Counted from the first letter of the stretch, positions 48,873-57,386 are shown. The stretch is 64,000 nucleotides of DNA from Vallitalea sp. (GCF_025211055.1 NZ_JAOARO010000057.1:220540-284539); one strand, 5' to 3'. The notes: generated by a model not told the origin, from the letters alone. Numbers and translations: made by a program.

Positions 48873-49054
48873 CTCCATAAAACTTAGGATATATAATCAT
48901 CCCTTATGGCAGTGATAATGTATTAGCATTATCACCAAGAATATATTTAAGAACCAACATACTCTTTCGGCAAAGGAACCATTCATCTTTAATATTGGAG
49001 GTTCTTCTCCTTAACAATTAAAGATTACCCTCTCCTTTGCGCCTCTATTCATGT
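48861..49054 (-). ncRNA. Lysine riboswitch (L box) of the kam operon
   Basis: On the minus strand the leader carries the L-box core: ATAGAGGCGC at the 5' side of P1, GCCGAA in the middle, a GGTGATAATG/CATTATCACTGCC hairpin, and GGAGAGCTATTT at the 3' side. P1 pairs 49054-49045 with 48870-48861 (10 bp, one G-T). It closely matches the order and key bases of the Bacillus lysC aptamer. It precedes the first gene of a lysine degradation operon, so lysine probably turns expression on. Confidence 0.9.
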
Positions 49055-49435
49055 TTTATATATTTATATAGATTGTTATATGAATCTACATAATAATCAT
49101 ATTCAATTTATTATTTGATTGTGTTTGTCAAATTACTATTTTATATAGTTATAAAATAATCATGATATAGTTAGGTTGGGGTCATTTTAGTATGTTATTA
49201 GACTTATAATATTATAATATTTCAGATTACTATTATAATTATCTTTAGAAGACTTAGGGGTATGTTTTTATATTATCATCTTCTATTTTAATATTCAATT
49301 ATTCTGATAATACTTTTATCATTCAAAGTATTTTTTTAATGTTTAATAATTATAATTAAATAAAAGTGTACATTTTATTAACTTTTATTAAGATATAACT
49401 ATTATTTAAAGTTCATTGACATATACTATAGACAT
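49055..49435. promoter_or_regulatory. Divergent promoter region of kam operon and DUF6512 gene
   Basis: About 380 bases of AT-rich DNA. A TTGACA on the minus strand (49128-49133) is the best candidate for a -35 element of the kam leader, but its -10 partner is unclear. On the plus side ATTGACATATACTATAG (49413-49429) could serve the DUF6512 gene. No gene seen. Confidence 0.35.
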
Positions 49436-49453
49436 ATGAAGGTGGTGGTTTTT

Positions 49454-49996
49454 ATGGATGACCATAAAAAGGTTATTATAGCTGAAATTGTATCAGCAAT
49501 TGCAATAATACTTGTTGGAAGTTTATTTCACTTCTTATATGAATGGACCGAATGTACGTTAATAGGAGTTTTTAGTCCTGTTAATGAAAGTGAATGGGAA
49601 CATATCAAAATAATGTTTTACCCAGTTATTTTAGTAAGTATCATTGAATATTTTTTTATAAGATACGTTGTTAATAATTTTGTTTTTGCAAAAGCTGTAT
49701 CCGCACTAGTTTTTATAGGAACTACTTATTTATTGATATTCTTATATGAGTACATTTTTGGTGAAGGTGAAATGGTACTTCATGTAGTAACATATATTAT
49801 TGGAGCTTTTGTTGGTCAATTGGTAAGTTATATTATATTAAAATCTCCAAAAGGAAATAACTGTAAAAATCTCATAGGTTATTATATTTTTCTATTTTTG
49901 TTTTTAATAATCACTCTATTTACGTTTAGACCTTTGCAGTGTGATTTCTTTAGAGATTCCACAACAGGATATTATGGAATACCTCCTAAGAGTTAA
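49454..49996 (+). CDS. DUF6512-like membrane protein
   Basis: A 180-aa protein with five or so membrane helices. The segment SPVNESEWEHIKIMFYP after the first helix is the feature I associate with DUF6512. The function of the family is unknown. I take the ATG at 49454 because AAGGTGGTG lies 6 bases upstream; the in-frame ATG at 49436 contains that site. A single gene with its own terminator, divergent from the lysine operon. Confidence 0.7.
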   Translation: MDDHKKVIIAEIVSAIAIILVGSLFHFLYEWTECTLIGVFSPVNESEWEHIKIMFYPVILVSIIEYFFIRYVVNNFVFAKAVSALVFIGTTYLLIFLYEYIFGEGEMVLHVVTYIIGAFVGQLVSYIILKSPKGNNCKNLIGYYIFLFLFLIITLFTFRPLQCDFFRDSTTGYYGIPPKS

Positions 49997-50017
49997 ATAG
50001 TGAGTGTTCTATAAAGC

Positions 50018-50085
50018 AAAATAGCTGTCTAGTAATATATTTTATGTCAGTGCTAATAAAATATATTACCAAACAGCTTTATTTT
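50018..50085. terminator. Bidirectional intrinsic terminator
   Basis: Long interrupted stem: AGCTGT / ACAGCT outside and GTAATATATTTTA / TAAAATATATTAC inside, with TTATTTT on the plus side and TTTTGC on the minus side. It sits between the converging DUF6512 and GntR genes and can serve both. Confidence 0.82.
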
Positions 50086-50113
50086 ATAAATCTATACACA
50101 ATATACTGTTTCT

Positions 50114-50836
50114 CTATACAAAATTATCCATACCTATTTTACTGAGTTTTTCTCCACAATAGAATTTTAAATGATATAGTATATCTTTTTTTTCATTCAC
50201 ATACACAACTCTATTAGAAATCATCATTTTACTGTCATCATTTAATTGTAGTAGTTCTTTTTGTTCCCCTACAGCTTTTACAATTTCTAGATCCATATTC
50301 ATCTTGGTTACAGAAACTTTTAGCTCTTCAAATAAGTAATGGGATATACCATTTTCAAAATTAAAGTCTTTGAAAATGTTCTCTTCTTCATAAACAAAAT
50401 GAAAGACTTCTAGTCCTATAGGTCTCCCATCCATCATTCTAAGTCGTTTTACATATAGGCATTTTGTGTTTTCTTTTATACCCGTTTTTTTAGATAAGTC
50501 CGCATCTATTATAATTTCTTTTTTCTCTAATATCTTAGTACTTATATTCAAGCCTCGCATCTTAATAAAATATGTCAAGCTCACAAATGGTTCAATAGAT
50601 ATTCCTACTTCTCTTTGAGCAACAAAAGTTCCAATACCTTTTTTTATATATAAATAGCCTTCGTCTATAATTAACTTAATAGCTTCTCTTACTGTTCCAC
50701 GTCCTGAATGATATTCTTCCATTAGTTTTAATTCTGATGGTATTTTTTCGTTTTCTTTCCAAATTCCCAATCGTATTTTCCTGATTATATCTTCTTTTAT
50801 CTGAATATATACTGGTAATGATGGATTATACTGCAT
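50114..50836 (-). CDS. GntR/HutC-family transcriptional regulator
   Basis: A 240-aa regulator with an N-terminal GntR winged helix (PVYIQIKEDIIRKI, IPSELKLMEEYHSGRGTVREAIKLI, YIKKGIGTFV) and a C-terminal UTRA effector domain (about 95-238). UTRA regulators bind small ligands, such as histidine-pathway intermediates in HutC or amino sugars in others. No neighbour shows the target; the hut operon is 13 kb away, so a HutC role is only a possibility. GGAGGATAAG precedes the ATG. Confidence 0.9.
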   Translation of the reverse strand: MQYNPSLPVYIQIKEDIIRKIRLGIWKENEKIPSELKLMEEYHSGRGTVREAIKLIIDEGYLYIKKGIGTFVAQREVGISIEPFVSLTYFIKMRGLNISTKILEKKEIIIDADLSKKTGIKENTKCLYVKRLRMMDGRPIGLEVFHFVYEEENIFKDFNFENGISHYLFEELKVSVTKMNMDLEIVKAVGEQKELLQLNDDSKMMISNRVVYVNEKKDILYHLKFYCGEKLSKIGMDNFV

Positions 50837-50912
50837 ACTTATCCTCCTATCTTGTTACTTATGATTATCCATTAATAATATTACCATATAATAGTATTGG
50901 ATGTCTAATTCA

Positions 50913-51137
50913 CTAGTTTACTGCTTGGACTTCTTTGATTTCAGGTATTTGTTCTTTTAGGGCTTTCTCAATATAATTCTTAACTGTTAATTGAGAAAAT
51001 GGACATCCTTTACATGAGCCTTGTAATTCTACTCTTACAATACCATCTTCTGTTACTTCTACTAATTGTACATCGCCGCCATCACTTTGTAATCCTGGAC
51101 GAACTTGATCTAATACTTGTTCTACTTTATCTTTCAT
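50913..51137 (-). CDS. NifU C-terminal-like iron-sulfur scaffold protein
   Basis: A 74-aa Nfu-type protein with the conserved pattern VRPGLQSDGGDVQLV and the cluster-binding CxxC in GSCKGCPFS. It carries or delivers 4Fe-4S clusters to apo-proteins, useful in a cell with several radical SAM enzymes. It stands alone, with GGAGAT before its ATG. Confidence 0.93.
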   Translation of the reverse strand: MKDKVEQVLDQVRPGLQSDGGDVQLVEVTEDGIVRVELQGSCKGCPFSQLTVKNYIEKALKEQIPEIKEVQAVN

Positions 51138-51400
51138 AATTTAATCTCCTCTAGTTTACATTTTATTGGTGAAACCAATTATGTTTATAATAACCTATGT
51201 GTTTAGTTTTAGTCAACCCATATATAAATTATACAACTTTTAAAATAATTGATTTTAATATTTAATTATTATTTATTCTTTTTCTTATACAACAATAGGT
51301 ATATTTTTGTCCAATTTATAGTTATATGTAACATTATTAATATTACAACATAATATATAGCAAAAGTACTTTTTTTATTGATGGACAAGTTTTTTAGAAG

Positions 51401-52282
51401 GTGGTGATAATTATAGCAAAAGAAACATGCAAAAAAACAAACATTAATATACCTGATAAATGGGAACAACTTTCATATGCTGGAGAAAAAAGGGTACCCA
51501 CCAAAGAAGAACCTTATGCAAGTTCATGGCCTACTTATTTCTTTTCAAGAGATGAACAAGGTAGATTTCTAGATCCTGAAGGAAATATTGTAGCTTTTGA
51601 GATAAGAAGTCCTGATCAAGGAATTGATTTTGAAGGAAAACAGCTTAGCATTGTGAAGGAAACACTTGATAACTTAACCAATTTTCAAAAAAAGGTAGCA
51701 ACTTATTGGGGTACTGGTCCTGCTACAAAACAATTCACACCTATTATAGATATTTTAATTACTACCTATAACATCTCAGCACCAAGAGCCGCTCGAATAC
51801 TTGCTGCTATACAGGGTGCATTAAATGATGCATTTGTTATTGCATGGCATTTTAAGTTTAGATGGCAGATTCCAAGACCGAATCAATTGGACCAAACTTT
51901 AAAAACTTTTTTATGTACCCCTAGACACCCTAGCTACCCAGCTGGTCATGCTACTATAGCAGGTTGTGCTGAAACAGTTTTAAGTTATTTTTTTGAAGCA
52001 GATAAGAAAAGACTTAATGAACTAGCTAGACAATGTGCTATTTCAAGACTTTATGGTGGAGTCCATTATCCTATTGACCTTAGAGAAGGTCTAAGATTAG
52101 GCAGACAAATAGGTGGAATAGTTGTAGAACAACTAAGGAAACAATATGATATCAATCTTTCTCAGATAGATTATCCAATACTCGTCAGTAAAAACCCTAA
52201 ACTACCACCTCCACCATTCAAACAAGTCATACCTGATTTTGGTAGTATGAAATGTACTTCCCTAACTATGGATGATGACTAG
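51401..52282 (+). CDS. PAP2 / vanadium haloperoxidase-like protein
   Basis: A protein of about 290 aa with the three acid-phosphatase/haloperoxidase motifs: KFRWQIPRP (motif 1 variant), PSYPAGHATIAG (motif 2 with catalytic His) and SRLYGGVHYPID (motif 3). It has no membrane helices, so it resembles soluble vanadium-dependent haloperoxidase-like phosphatases rather than membrane PAP2 lipid phosphatases. Substrate unknown. The frame opens with GTG codons that are themselves part of the site AAGGTGGTGAT; the spacing fits initiation at AUU 51410 or AUA 51413. A terminator follows. Confidence 0.82.
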   Translation: MVIIIAKETCKKTNINIPDKWEQLSYAGEKRVPTKEEPYASSWPTYFFSRDEQGRFLDPEGNIVAFEIRSPDQGIDFEGKQLSIVKETLDNLTNFQKKVATYWGTGPATKQFTPIIDILITTYNISAPRAARILAAIQGALNDAFVIAWHFKFRWQIPRPNQLDQTLKTFLCTPRHPSYPAGHATIAGCAETVLSYFFEADKKRLNELARQCAISRLYGGVHYPIDLREGLRLGRQIGGIVVEQLRKQYDINLSQIDYPILVSKNPKLPPPPFKQVIPDFGSMKCTSLTMDDD

Positions 52283-52289
52283 TATAATT

Positions 52290-52336
52290 AAAAAATCCAT
52301 GCTACTATAAACATTAGTAACATGGATTTTTTATTT
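52290..52336. terminator. Bidirectional intrinsic terminator
   Basis: AAAAAATCCATG / CATGGATTTTTT stem with a further ACT/AGT pair and an inner loop. It serves both the plus-strand PAP2-like gene and the minus-strand foldase gene. Confidence 0.88.
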
Positions 52337-52384
52337 GATTTCTATATCTCACATTCATGAATCTTTTTAAATGCTCAATTCAAT

Positions 52385-53680
52385 CTAAAGCTCAAGTTCA
52401 GTAATTTTAACATTATTCCAAATTTTATCATTTATTTCTATTTTATAATCAGCTATCCATTCTTCAACTTTTTTATTAAAAGCTTGTTTCTTTAATTCTT
52501 CAATAGCTTGCTCCTTAATATGAGCTTCTCTTTCTTTTATTGCTTTAATATCTTCCTCTGTAGGCTCTATCACTTCTTCTAATTTAATGATATGATATCC
52601 ATATACAGTTTCAACAATTTTACTTATTTCTCCTGGCTTCAGATTAAAAGCAGCTTCTTCAAATTCTGGTACCATTTTCCCTCTTGAGAACGTATATTCC
52701 CCACCATTATCTTTAGAACCAGGATCTTGTGAATACTCTTTTGCTAGTGCAACAAAATCTTTTCCTGCTTTAGCTTTAGCTAATATTTTTTCAGCTTCTT
52801 TTTTTGCTTCTGCCTTTTTACTTTCTGATAAAGGTTGATTACTAGCATCTACTGTTTTTATTAATATATGTCTTGCTCTAACCTTCTTAGCATAATATTC
52901 ATAACCATTTTCTTGATATCCCTTATATTGTATATTTTTGTTTAAAATAGAATTAAGTTTATCTTCATCTGCAGTATAATTCTCCATAATTTTGTTAAAT
53001 AATAATTCTACTAACTTCTGGTTTACCATTGTTTTTTTAACAATTTCTGAAGTAATGCCATTTTTGCTAGCACCTTCCTTATTGTAAGTGCTCATGAATT
53101 TATTCACTTTAGTATCAATACCCTTTTGTTGTTCATTAGATAATTTTAACCCCTTTTGTTTGGCTACTGAAGCTATAATATTACTAGATTGAACTGAACT
53201 AAGTGCATTATCTTTAGCTATCTGTGCAATAGACTTTCCATCTTCTGTCGTTTGTTCCCACACATTAGCTCCAAAATATGATTCGTATTGAGCTTTTATT
53301 TGTGCTAAATATAGATTAATTTCACCAAGTGTAATTTTATTTTCACCATTTATAGTAACTATAGTATCTTCATAATTAGTATTAGGTTTTGTAGATAGTA
53401 TAATTGTTTTCGTATTATTTTGCCATCCTACTGATAAACCGAGAGCATTACACAATGAACGAACAGGTAAGTAAGTTCTTCCATTATATATGATTGGTTC
53501 TAATTCAGTTCCATCAGTGTCTTTTGGACTAAATTCTTCACCATCTAATACTGTTCTAATCTCATAAGATATCTTAGCGGTTATATCTTTTACTAACCCA
53601 CTAGCTGACACCCCTATTACAGTAGCTAATAAAAAAGTTGCAGTAACAAATCCTAAAATAAAATGCTTTAAATTCTTCAT
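52385..53680 (-). CDS. PrsA-like parvulin foldase with copper-amine-oxidase-like N domain
   Basis: A 431-aa exported protein. After a signal peptide (about 1-26), residues 35-95 form a copper amine oxidase N-terminal-like module (YNGRTYLPVRSLCNALG), which in Clostridia is a wall- or surface-associated stalk domain. Residues about 105-260 are a SurA/PrsA-type helical chaperone region, and about 265-375 a parvulin PPIase domain (ARHILIKT, GGEYTFSRGKMVPEFEEAAF, VYGYHIIKLEE). A basic helical tail follows. It probably folds secreted proteins outside the membrane. No lipobox cysteine, unlike PrsA. It has the shared upstream promoter element. Confidence 0.9.
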   Translation of the reverse strand: MKNLKHFILGFVTATFLLATVIGVSASGLVKDITAKISYEIRTVLDGEEFSPKDTDGTELEPIIYNGRTYLPVRSLCNALGLSVGWQNNTKTIILSTKPNTNYEDTIVTINGENKITLGEINLYLAQIKAQYESYFGANVWEQTTEDGKSIAQIAKDNALSSVQSSNIIASVAKQKGLKLSNEQQKGIDTKVNKFMSTYNKEGASKNGITSEIVKKTMVNQKLVELLFNKIMENYTADEDKLNSILNKNIQYKGYQENGYEYYAKKVRARHILIKTVDASNQPLSESKKAEAKKEAEKILAKAKAGKDFVALAKEYSQDPGSKDNGGEYTFSRGKMVPEFEEAAFNLKPGEISKIVETVYGYHIIKLEEVIEPTEEDIKAIKEREAHIKEQAIEELKKQAFNKKVEEWIADYKIEINDKIWNNVKITELEL

Positions 53681-53815
53681 TTCTTCCTCCTTTGTCCTAA
53701 GTAAATAATCACATATGTAAGTTATTTATACTATTTATTAAGATTAATTCATAAATACGGTATAAATAATGCAAATAATAATATAATTAAAATTTTATTT
53801 AATTATATTATTATA

Positions 53816-53844
53816 ATGATATCAGATAATACGACATAGGGCAA
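53816..53844 (-). promoter_or_regulatory. Shared promoter element, copy 1 (foldase gene)
   Basis: TTGCCC, a 17-base spacer ending TTATCTGA, then TATCAT. It lies about 136 bases upstream of the foldase start. The spacer end ATTATCTG is common to copies 2 and 3 and nearly to copy 4. Confidence 0.55.
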
Positions 53845-53878
53845 TAAAAAGTTATGAAGACAACCAAAATAAAACATT

Positions 53879-54210
53879 TTATATTACCTCTATGAGTTCT
53901 TCATAAATATCATCAAATTCATCATTCCATTTTTCTATATTGAGATTAAAATATTTAGATAATTTTTTATATACACTTGTCCATTTTATTTTATCATCCT
54001 TAGTCATTTTATTAGAACTTAGAATGAAATCTTTATATTGGAACTATGTATAACTAAGTCCATATCCAAAAGTTTTATTATCTTAATAAACACCGTTAAA
54101 TAACTTCTAAAAACATTAGTAACATTATTCCACAAAATATGAATCCGCTTACTGTCAACATATTTTTCTATTACTTCATCATCAACAACAAACCAATGAC
54201 CATCTACAAT
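53879..54210 (-). pseudogene. Decayed coding remnant after an in-frame stop
   Basis: Directly after the TAA of the 180-aa gene (54213-54211), the same frame continues for 63 protein-like codons (IVDGHWFVVDDEVIEKYV and on) to a TAA at 54021-54019. Another frame then carries on smoothly (QYKDFILSSNKMTKDD, WTSVYKKLSKYF) to a TAA at 53881-53879. This looks like one longer gene broken by a nonsense change and a frameshift. A fused unrelated gene fragment is the alternative. Product unknown. Confidence 0.6.
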
Positions 54211-54753
54211 TTAGTTTCCTATGAGTGTTAAGGTATGTATACCATCAAAATTTGCATATTTCAACTTATCATTTAACTGCTCTTTCAATTCTTGATATGT
54301 ATATGGCTGGTAGTTATCATCATGATATCTATCTTCTAACCAACCTTTTATAATGTTTAGGTCGTTAATGACATCTTTGAACTTTTGCTCCTCTTCAATA
54401 ACGCCCTCTCTAATCTGTTCCATTTTGTATTGCTCCAATAGATGTGTATATTCTCTATAGAATTTACTAATATCTAAACTATCATCTTCAAATAAATGCA
54501 TATTACTGATATCAGCTTTTTTCAGAGCATTTATTATGTTCTGTATTTCAATCTGTGGAAATTCAGTTTCTAATATTTCATCACCATATAAATCGCCAAT
54601 AATATTAAAGCTGAGTATATGATCATTCATAATCATCTTCTGTTTATTGTCGTATGTTTCTTTCATCTTATTAAAATTAGTATTTACTCTCAATGAATAT
54701 ATTAATAAGAACAAAATAATGGGTATAAATATTAAATAATATTTTTTCTTCAT
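54211..54753 (-). CDS. Membrane-anchored protein of unknown function, probably truncated
   Basis: A 180-aa protein with an N-terminal anchor (KKKYYLIFIPIILFLLIYSL) and an extracytoplasmic, helical, Glu/Asp/Lys-rich domain. No family recognised. The stop TAA is followed in frame by further coding-like sequence, so the present product may be a shortened form. The N-terminus looks like an uncleaved anchor. It has the shared upstream promoter element (copy 2). Confidence 0.6.
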   Translation of the reverse strand: MKKKYYLIFIPIILFLLIYSLRVNTNFNKMKETYDNKQKMIMNDHILSFNIIGDLYGDEILETEFPQIEIQNIINALKKADISNMHLFEDDSLDISKFYREYTHLLEQYKMEQIREGVIEEEQKFKDVINDLNIIKGWLEDRYHDDNYQPYTYQELKEQLNDKLKYANFDGIHTLTLIGN

Positions 54754-55059
54754 GCAAAATCACCTTTTTTATTAATGTTATTTTCTTTTTTAATTGTATA
54801 AACTTATTTATTACATAGATTTTTTCTATTTGATTATATACAATCTTGTTTAAATTCCCATTTAATATTAGCAGATAATTCGAGAATAAGCAACAATATC
54901 ACGTAAAATATTCTGTATATATCTTATTTGCATTGTATAAAATAACATCATACCACTACAAACTATTTTAGTCTCAAAGTGAACTGTGAGATATTATATA
55001 ATTCAACTTATATAGTTTTGCCCTAAGATATTAAAATACAGAAAAGGAAGCTATGATAT
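54754..55059. other. Intergenic region with shared promoter element
   Basis: About 300 bases between the divergent 180-aa gene and the AbiGi-like gene. It holds promoter element copy 2 for the minus gene. A plus-strand promoter must be present but is not clear. No further gene seen. Confidence 0.5.
54865..54893 (-). promoter_or_regulatory. Shared promoter element, copy 2 (180-aa gene)
   Basis: TTGCTT, a 17-base spacer ending in AATTATCTGC, then TAATAT, about 112 bases upstream of the ATG at 54753. Spacing is identical to the other copies. Confidence 0.55.
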
Positions 55060-55818
55060 ATGAGTATTATTAGTGCAGAAACCTTATTTCATTTCATGAA
55101 GGAATTTTCTTTCTTGGAAGATATATTAAATAATAAATTTTCTCCTAGATATTATAGAGAACAATCAGTCTTTTTTGATGAACCAGTCTATATTCTGATG
55201 AAGTGTTTTTGTGATATACCATTGTCTTTAGTAAAAAAACATATAGAACAATATGGCTGTTATGCCATTGGATTCAATAAAAAATGGGGAATGACTAATA
55301 GGATTAATCCAATAAACTATTATAATGAAAACTCAAACTTCATTCATGCAATAAAAATACAATATGATGCATGTATTGATATGATAACCAACAACAAAAG
55401 TATCAACTCTGACAATTTTGATTTAAATAGACTAAAAAAAGCACTTGAGTACACTTTTATGAATTATAAACCTGTGCGTATTGAAGCAGGTGCTAGAGAT
55501 TATTATAATGAAAGAGAGTGGAGATACATTCCATTGGAGGAAGAAAAAGATTCTATTATAATAAAAAAAGATAATATTAAACAATTGTATTTGAGTTCAG
55601 AAATACAAGAAGATAAGATTGAAGAATATAATGAAGTCATGAAAAATTATCATACCCTTAACTTTGAATTACAAGATATAAACTTTATTATTGTTAAAAC
55701 CAATGAAGAAATTCGTTATCTATGCAAGTTTTTTGATACTAATTATAAAGATAACCCATATAGAGAAATAGTTAAAACAAAAATTATTAAAAGAGAAGAC
55801 ATAGAAATGAATTTTTAG
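55060..55818 (+). CDS. AbiGi-like abortive infection protein
   Basis: A 252-aa soluble protein. The opening (SAETLFHFMKEFSFLEDILNN then FSPRYYRE) and the later EREWRYIP segment match my recollection of the AbiGi family (the antitoxin-like half of the lactococcal AbiG phage-exclusion pair). No AbiGii partner lies next to it. GGAAGC precedes the ATG. It is flanked by unrelated small genes and is probably an isolated defence gene or a remnant of a pair. The family call is from motif memory only. Confidence 0.65.
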   Translation: MSIISAETLFHFMKEFSFLEDILNNKFSPRYYREQSVFFDEPVYILMKCFCDIPLSLVKKHIEQYGCYAIGFNKKWGMTNRINPINYYNENSNFIHAIKIQYDACIDMITNNKSINSDNFDLNRLKKALEYTFMNYKPVRIEAGARDYYNEREWRYIPLEEEKDSIIIKKDNIKQLYLSSEIQEDKIEEYNEVMKNYHTLNFELQDINFIIVKTNEEIRYLCKFFDTNYKDNPYREIVKTKIIKREDIEMNF

Positions 55819-56021
55819 TTATCTACAAAGAGATACTTGAAGAAAAGGACTTCTTAATAACGAACGAATCCATATTAAGAAATCCTATTTCCCATTATTT
55901 ATATACACAAATTATTTCATATTGGAGTCAAAAACTTAATTGTTTATACTCTTTTCTGCTTAGATAAGGTCCTACATTAAAAACTAACTAGACTTTACCA
56001 CATAATAATATATTCTTGCAT
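55819..56021. other. Intergenic region after AbiGi-like gene
   Basis: Contains an imperfect hairpin at 55847-55884 (GGACTTCTTAAT / ATTAAGAAATCC, one mismatch) that may end the AbiGi-like transcript, though its T run is poor. Nothing else recognised. Confidence 0.4.
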
Positions 56022-56059
56022 AAAAAAAGAACCTACTTCTGTAATTGGAGGTAGGTTCT
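56022..56059 (-). terminator. Intrinsic terminator of PPC-like gene unit
   Basis: AGAACCTAC / GTAGGTTCT, 9-bp perfect stem, with seven T following on the minus strand. Confidence 0.85.
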
Positions 56060-56212
56060 CCTAAAGTCATGATATACGTAATTATTCATTAAGTACTTTA
56101 CTACTATGTAACCACCTATGGCACTAATACCAACAGTAGAAATAATTTTTTGTTTAGTCCATGCCACTATAATTGCCACTGCATCCAAAAATATTAATGC
56201 TATTGTATACAT
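56033..56212 (-). CDS. Possible 59-aa membrane protein
   Basis: The frame gives MYTIALIFLDAVAIIVAW as a membrane helix and ISTVGISAIGGYIVVKYL as a second, then a short tail. It is protein-like but has no ribosome binding site before the ATG at 56212, and its last codons lie inside the terminator. It could be translated by coupling from the upstream gene, which stops 34 bases before. Tentative. Confidence 0.35.
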   Translation of the reverse strand: MYTIALIFLDAVAIIVAWTKQKIISTVGISAIGGYIVVKYLMNNYVYHDFRRTYLQLQK

Positions 56213-56246
56213 ATATACTAAGTCAACTATGCTGTATAAATAAGTT

Positions 56247-56726
56247 TCATCTTAGATATGTAGATATATAATATTGTCCACTACCTTTTATTCTTTTTAC
56301 TTCAAGATAATAGAACCTATCATCATAAACTCTTGTATAGTCTAAAGTTGCCGATGTAGAAGACCAACAGCCTCTATTTATTCTTTGTCCATAATCATTA
56401 TATAGATAAATATTAAAGTTTAAATCTGGATTAAAATCATAATCTTCATGTTCAGGACCAAATTTATTTGCATCTACAATTATTTTAAGTTTCCCATCTT
56501 TTCCTGGTTTAAACTTATACCAATCTACTTTATCATTTTCAGATAATGTTTTTGGTGGTCCACCGATACTATTAGCTCCTGTTATGGGATATCTGAATTG
56601 AGAGGCTTTTTCCATGATGTCATTATCTCCATCAAAAACATCATTTGGTCCAATAGCAAATATTACAGTGTTTTGTGTTGTTATCAAACATACCGTTAAC
56701 ATTAAACCTAAAATAATTTTTTTCAT
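56247..56726 (-). CDS. Secreted protein with PPC-like domain
   Basis: A 159-aa exported protein. A signal peptide covers about 1-25. The rest resembles a bacterial pre-peptidase C-terminal (PPC) beta domain: DNDIMEKASQFRYPI, VDWYKFKPGKDGKLKIIV, LNFNIYLYND, and a final FYYLEVKRIKGSGQYYIS. In proteases this domain aids secretion or binding; here it stands alone with no catalytic part. GGAGGAATT precedes the ATG. It has the shared promoter element (copy 3). Confidence 0.72.
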   Translation of the reverse strand: MKKIILGLMLTVCLITTQNTVIFAIGPNDVFDGDNDIMEKASQFRYPITGANSIGGPPKTLSENDKVDWYKFKPGKDGKLKIIVDANKFGPEHEDYDFNPDLNFNIYLYNDYGQRINRGCWSSTSATLDYTRVYDDRFYYLEVKRIKGSGQYYISTYLR

Positions 56727-56887
56727 TATAATTCCTCCTCTTTTTGCATAGTATATTATTTATATTACTCTTTCTTTCTAAAAAAGTCTGTCGATAACCG
56801 TTGGCTAAATACGCAAAAAAGGACAAGCATTTCAACTTATCCCGCAAAATAATTGTTTAATCTATATTATAACGGATTTCCTTATAA

Positions 56888-56916
56888 ATATTTACAGATA
56901 ATTTAATAATAAGCAA
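56888..56916 (-). promoter_or_regulatory. Shared promoter element, copy 3 (PPC-like gene)
   Basis: TTGCTT, a 17-base spacer containing AAATTATCTG, then AAATAT. About 162 bases upstream of the ATG at 56726. Confidence 0.5.
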
Positions 56917-56986
56917 TAAAATAATTACCTTCAATTAAGAAATTTGGTCATGTACCTGTCCTAAAGCAATGTTTATTGTTATTGTA

Positions 56987-57262
56987 CTAATCAGTCCTTT
57001 TGTCTTTATGATAGGTACTTATTAATTTACAGATTGAATCTTCAAAGCACCCAATTAATCCTATTACTATCCCTACTATTATAAGAATAATACTCAAATG
57101 GTACGGAAATATAATACCTAATTCTTGCATAGCCGACATAAATTTTTGATTGGACATCCATGTATGCAAATCCATACATTGTATCGAAGTAGGAATATAA
57201 ACAATTCCCATAAGCATTACACCAGCTAGTATCAATATTCCCCCAAAAATAACTTTTTTCAT
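56987..57262 (-). CDS. Two-helix membrane protein, unknown
   Basis: A 91-aa protein from the ATG at 57262, which has GGAGGT 6 bases upstream. An in-frame codon 6 residues earlier is less likely. Helices at about 2-24 and 50-75 flank a short extracytoplasmic loop with one cysteine. No family recognised. It has the shared promoter element (copy 4) 60 bases upstream. Confidence 0.65.
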   Translation of the reverse strand: MKKVIFGGILILAGVMLMGIVYIPTSIQCMDLHTWMSNQKFMSAMQELGIIFPYHLSIILIIVGIVIGLIGCFEDSICKLISTYHKDKRTD

Positions 57263-57321
57263 AAATACCTCCACACTCAATTATTTAAATTAATTATTTA
57301 ATTCTACTTTTTATTATCATA

Positions 57322-57350
57322 ATAATATCAGTTATTTGAACAATATACAA
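57322..57350 (-). promoter_or_regulatory. Shared promoter element, copy 4 (91-aa gene)
   Basis: TTGTAT, a 17-base spacer ending in AAATAACTGA, then TATTAT. One base differs from copies 1-3 in the ATCTG part. Confidence 0.5.
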
Positions 57351-57386
57351 TAAAAAACTACGTAGTAAATTGACATTTAGTAAGTA

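Noticed and set aside
50114..50836. Calling the GntR regulator HutC of the hut operon
   Set aside because: Family fits, but it is 13 kb away and no matching operator was shown; left as a possibility only.
51269..51469. 66-aa minus-strand frame
   Set aside because: Overlaps the start of the PAP2-like gene and its ribosome binding site; no signal of its own.
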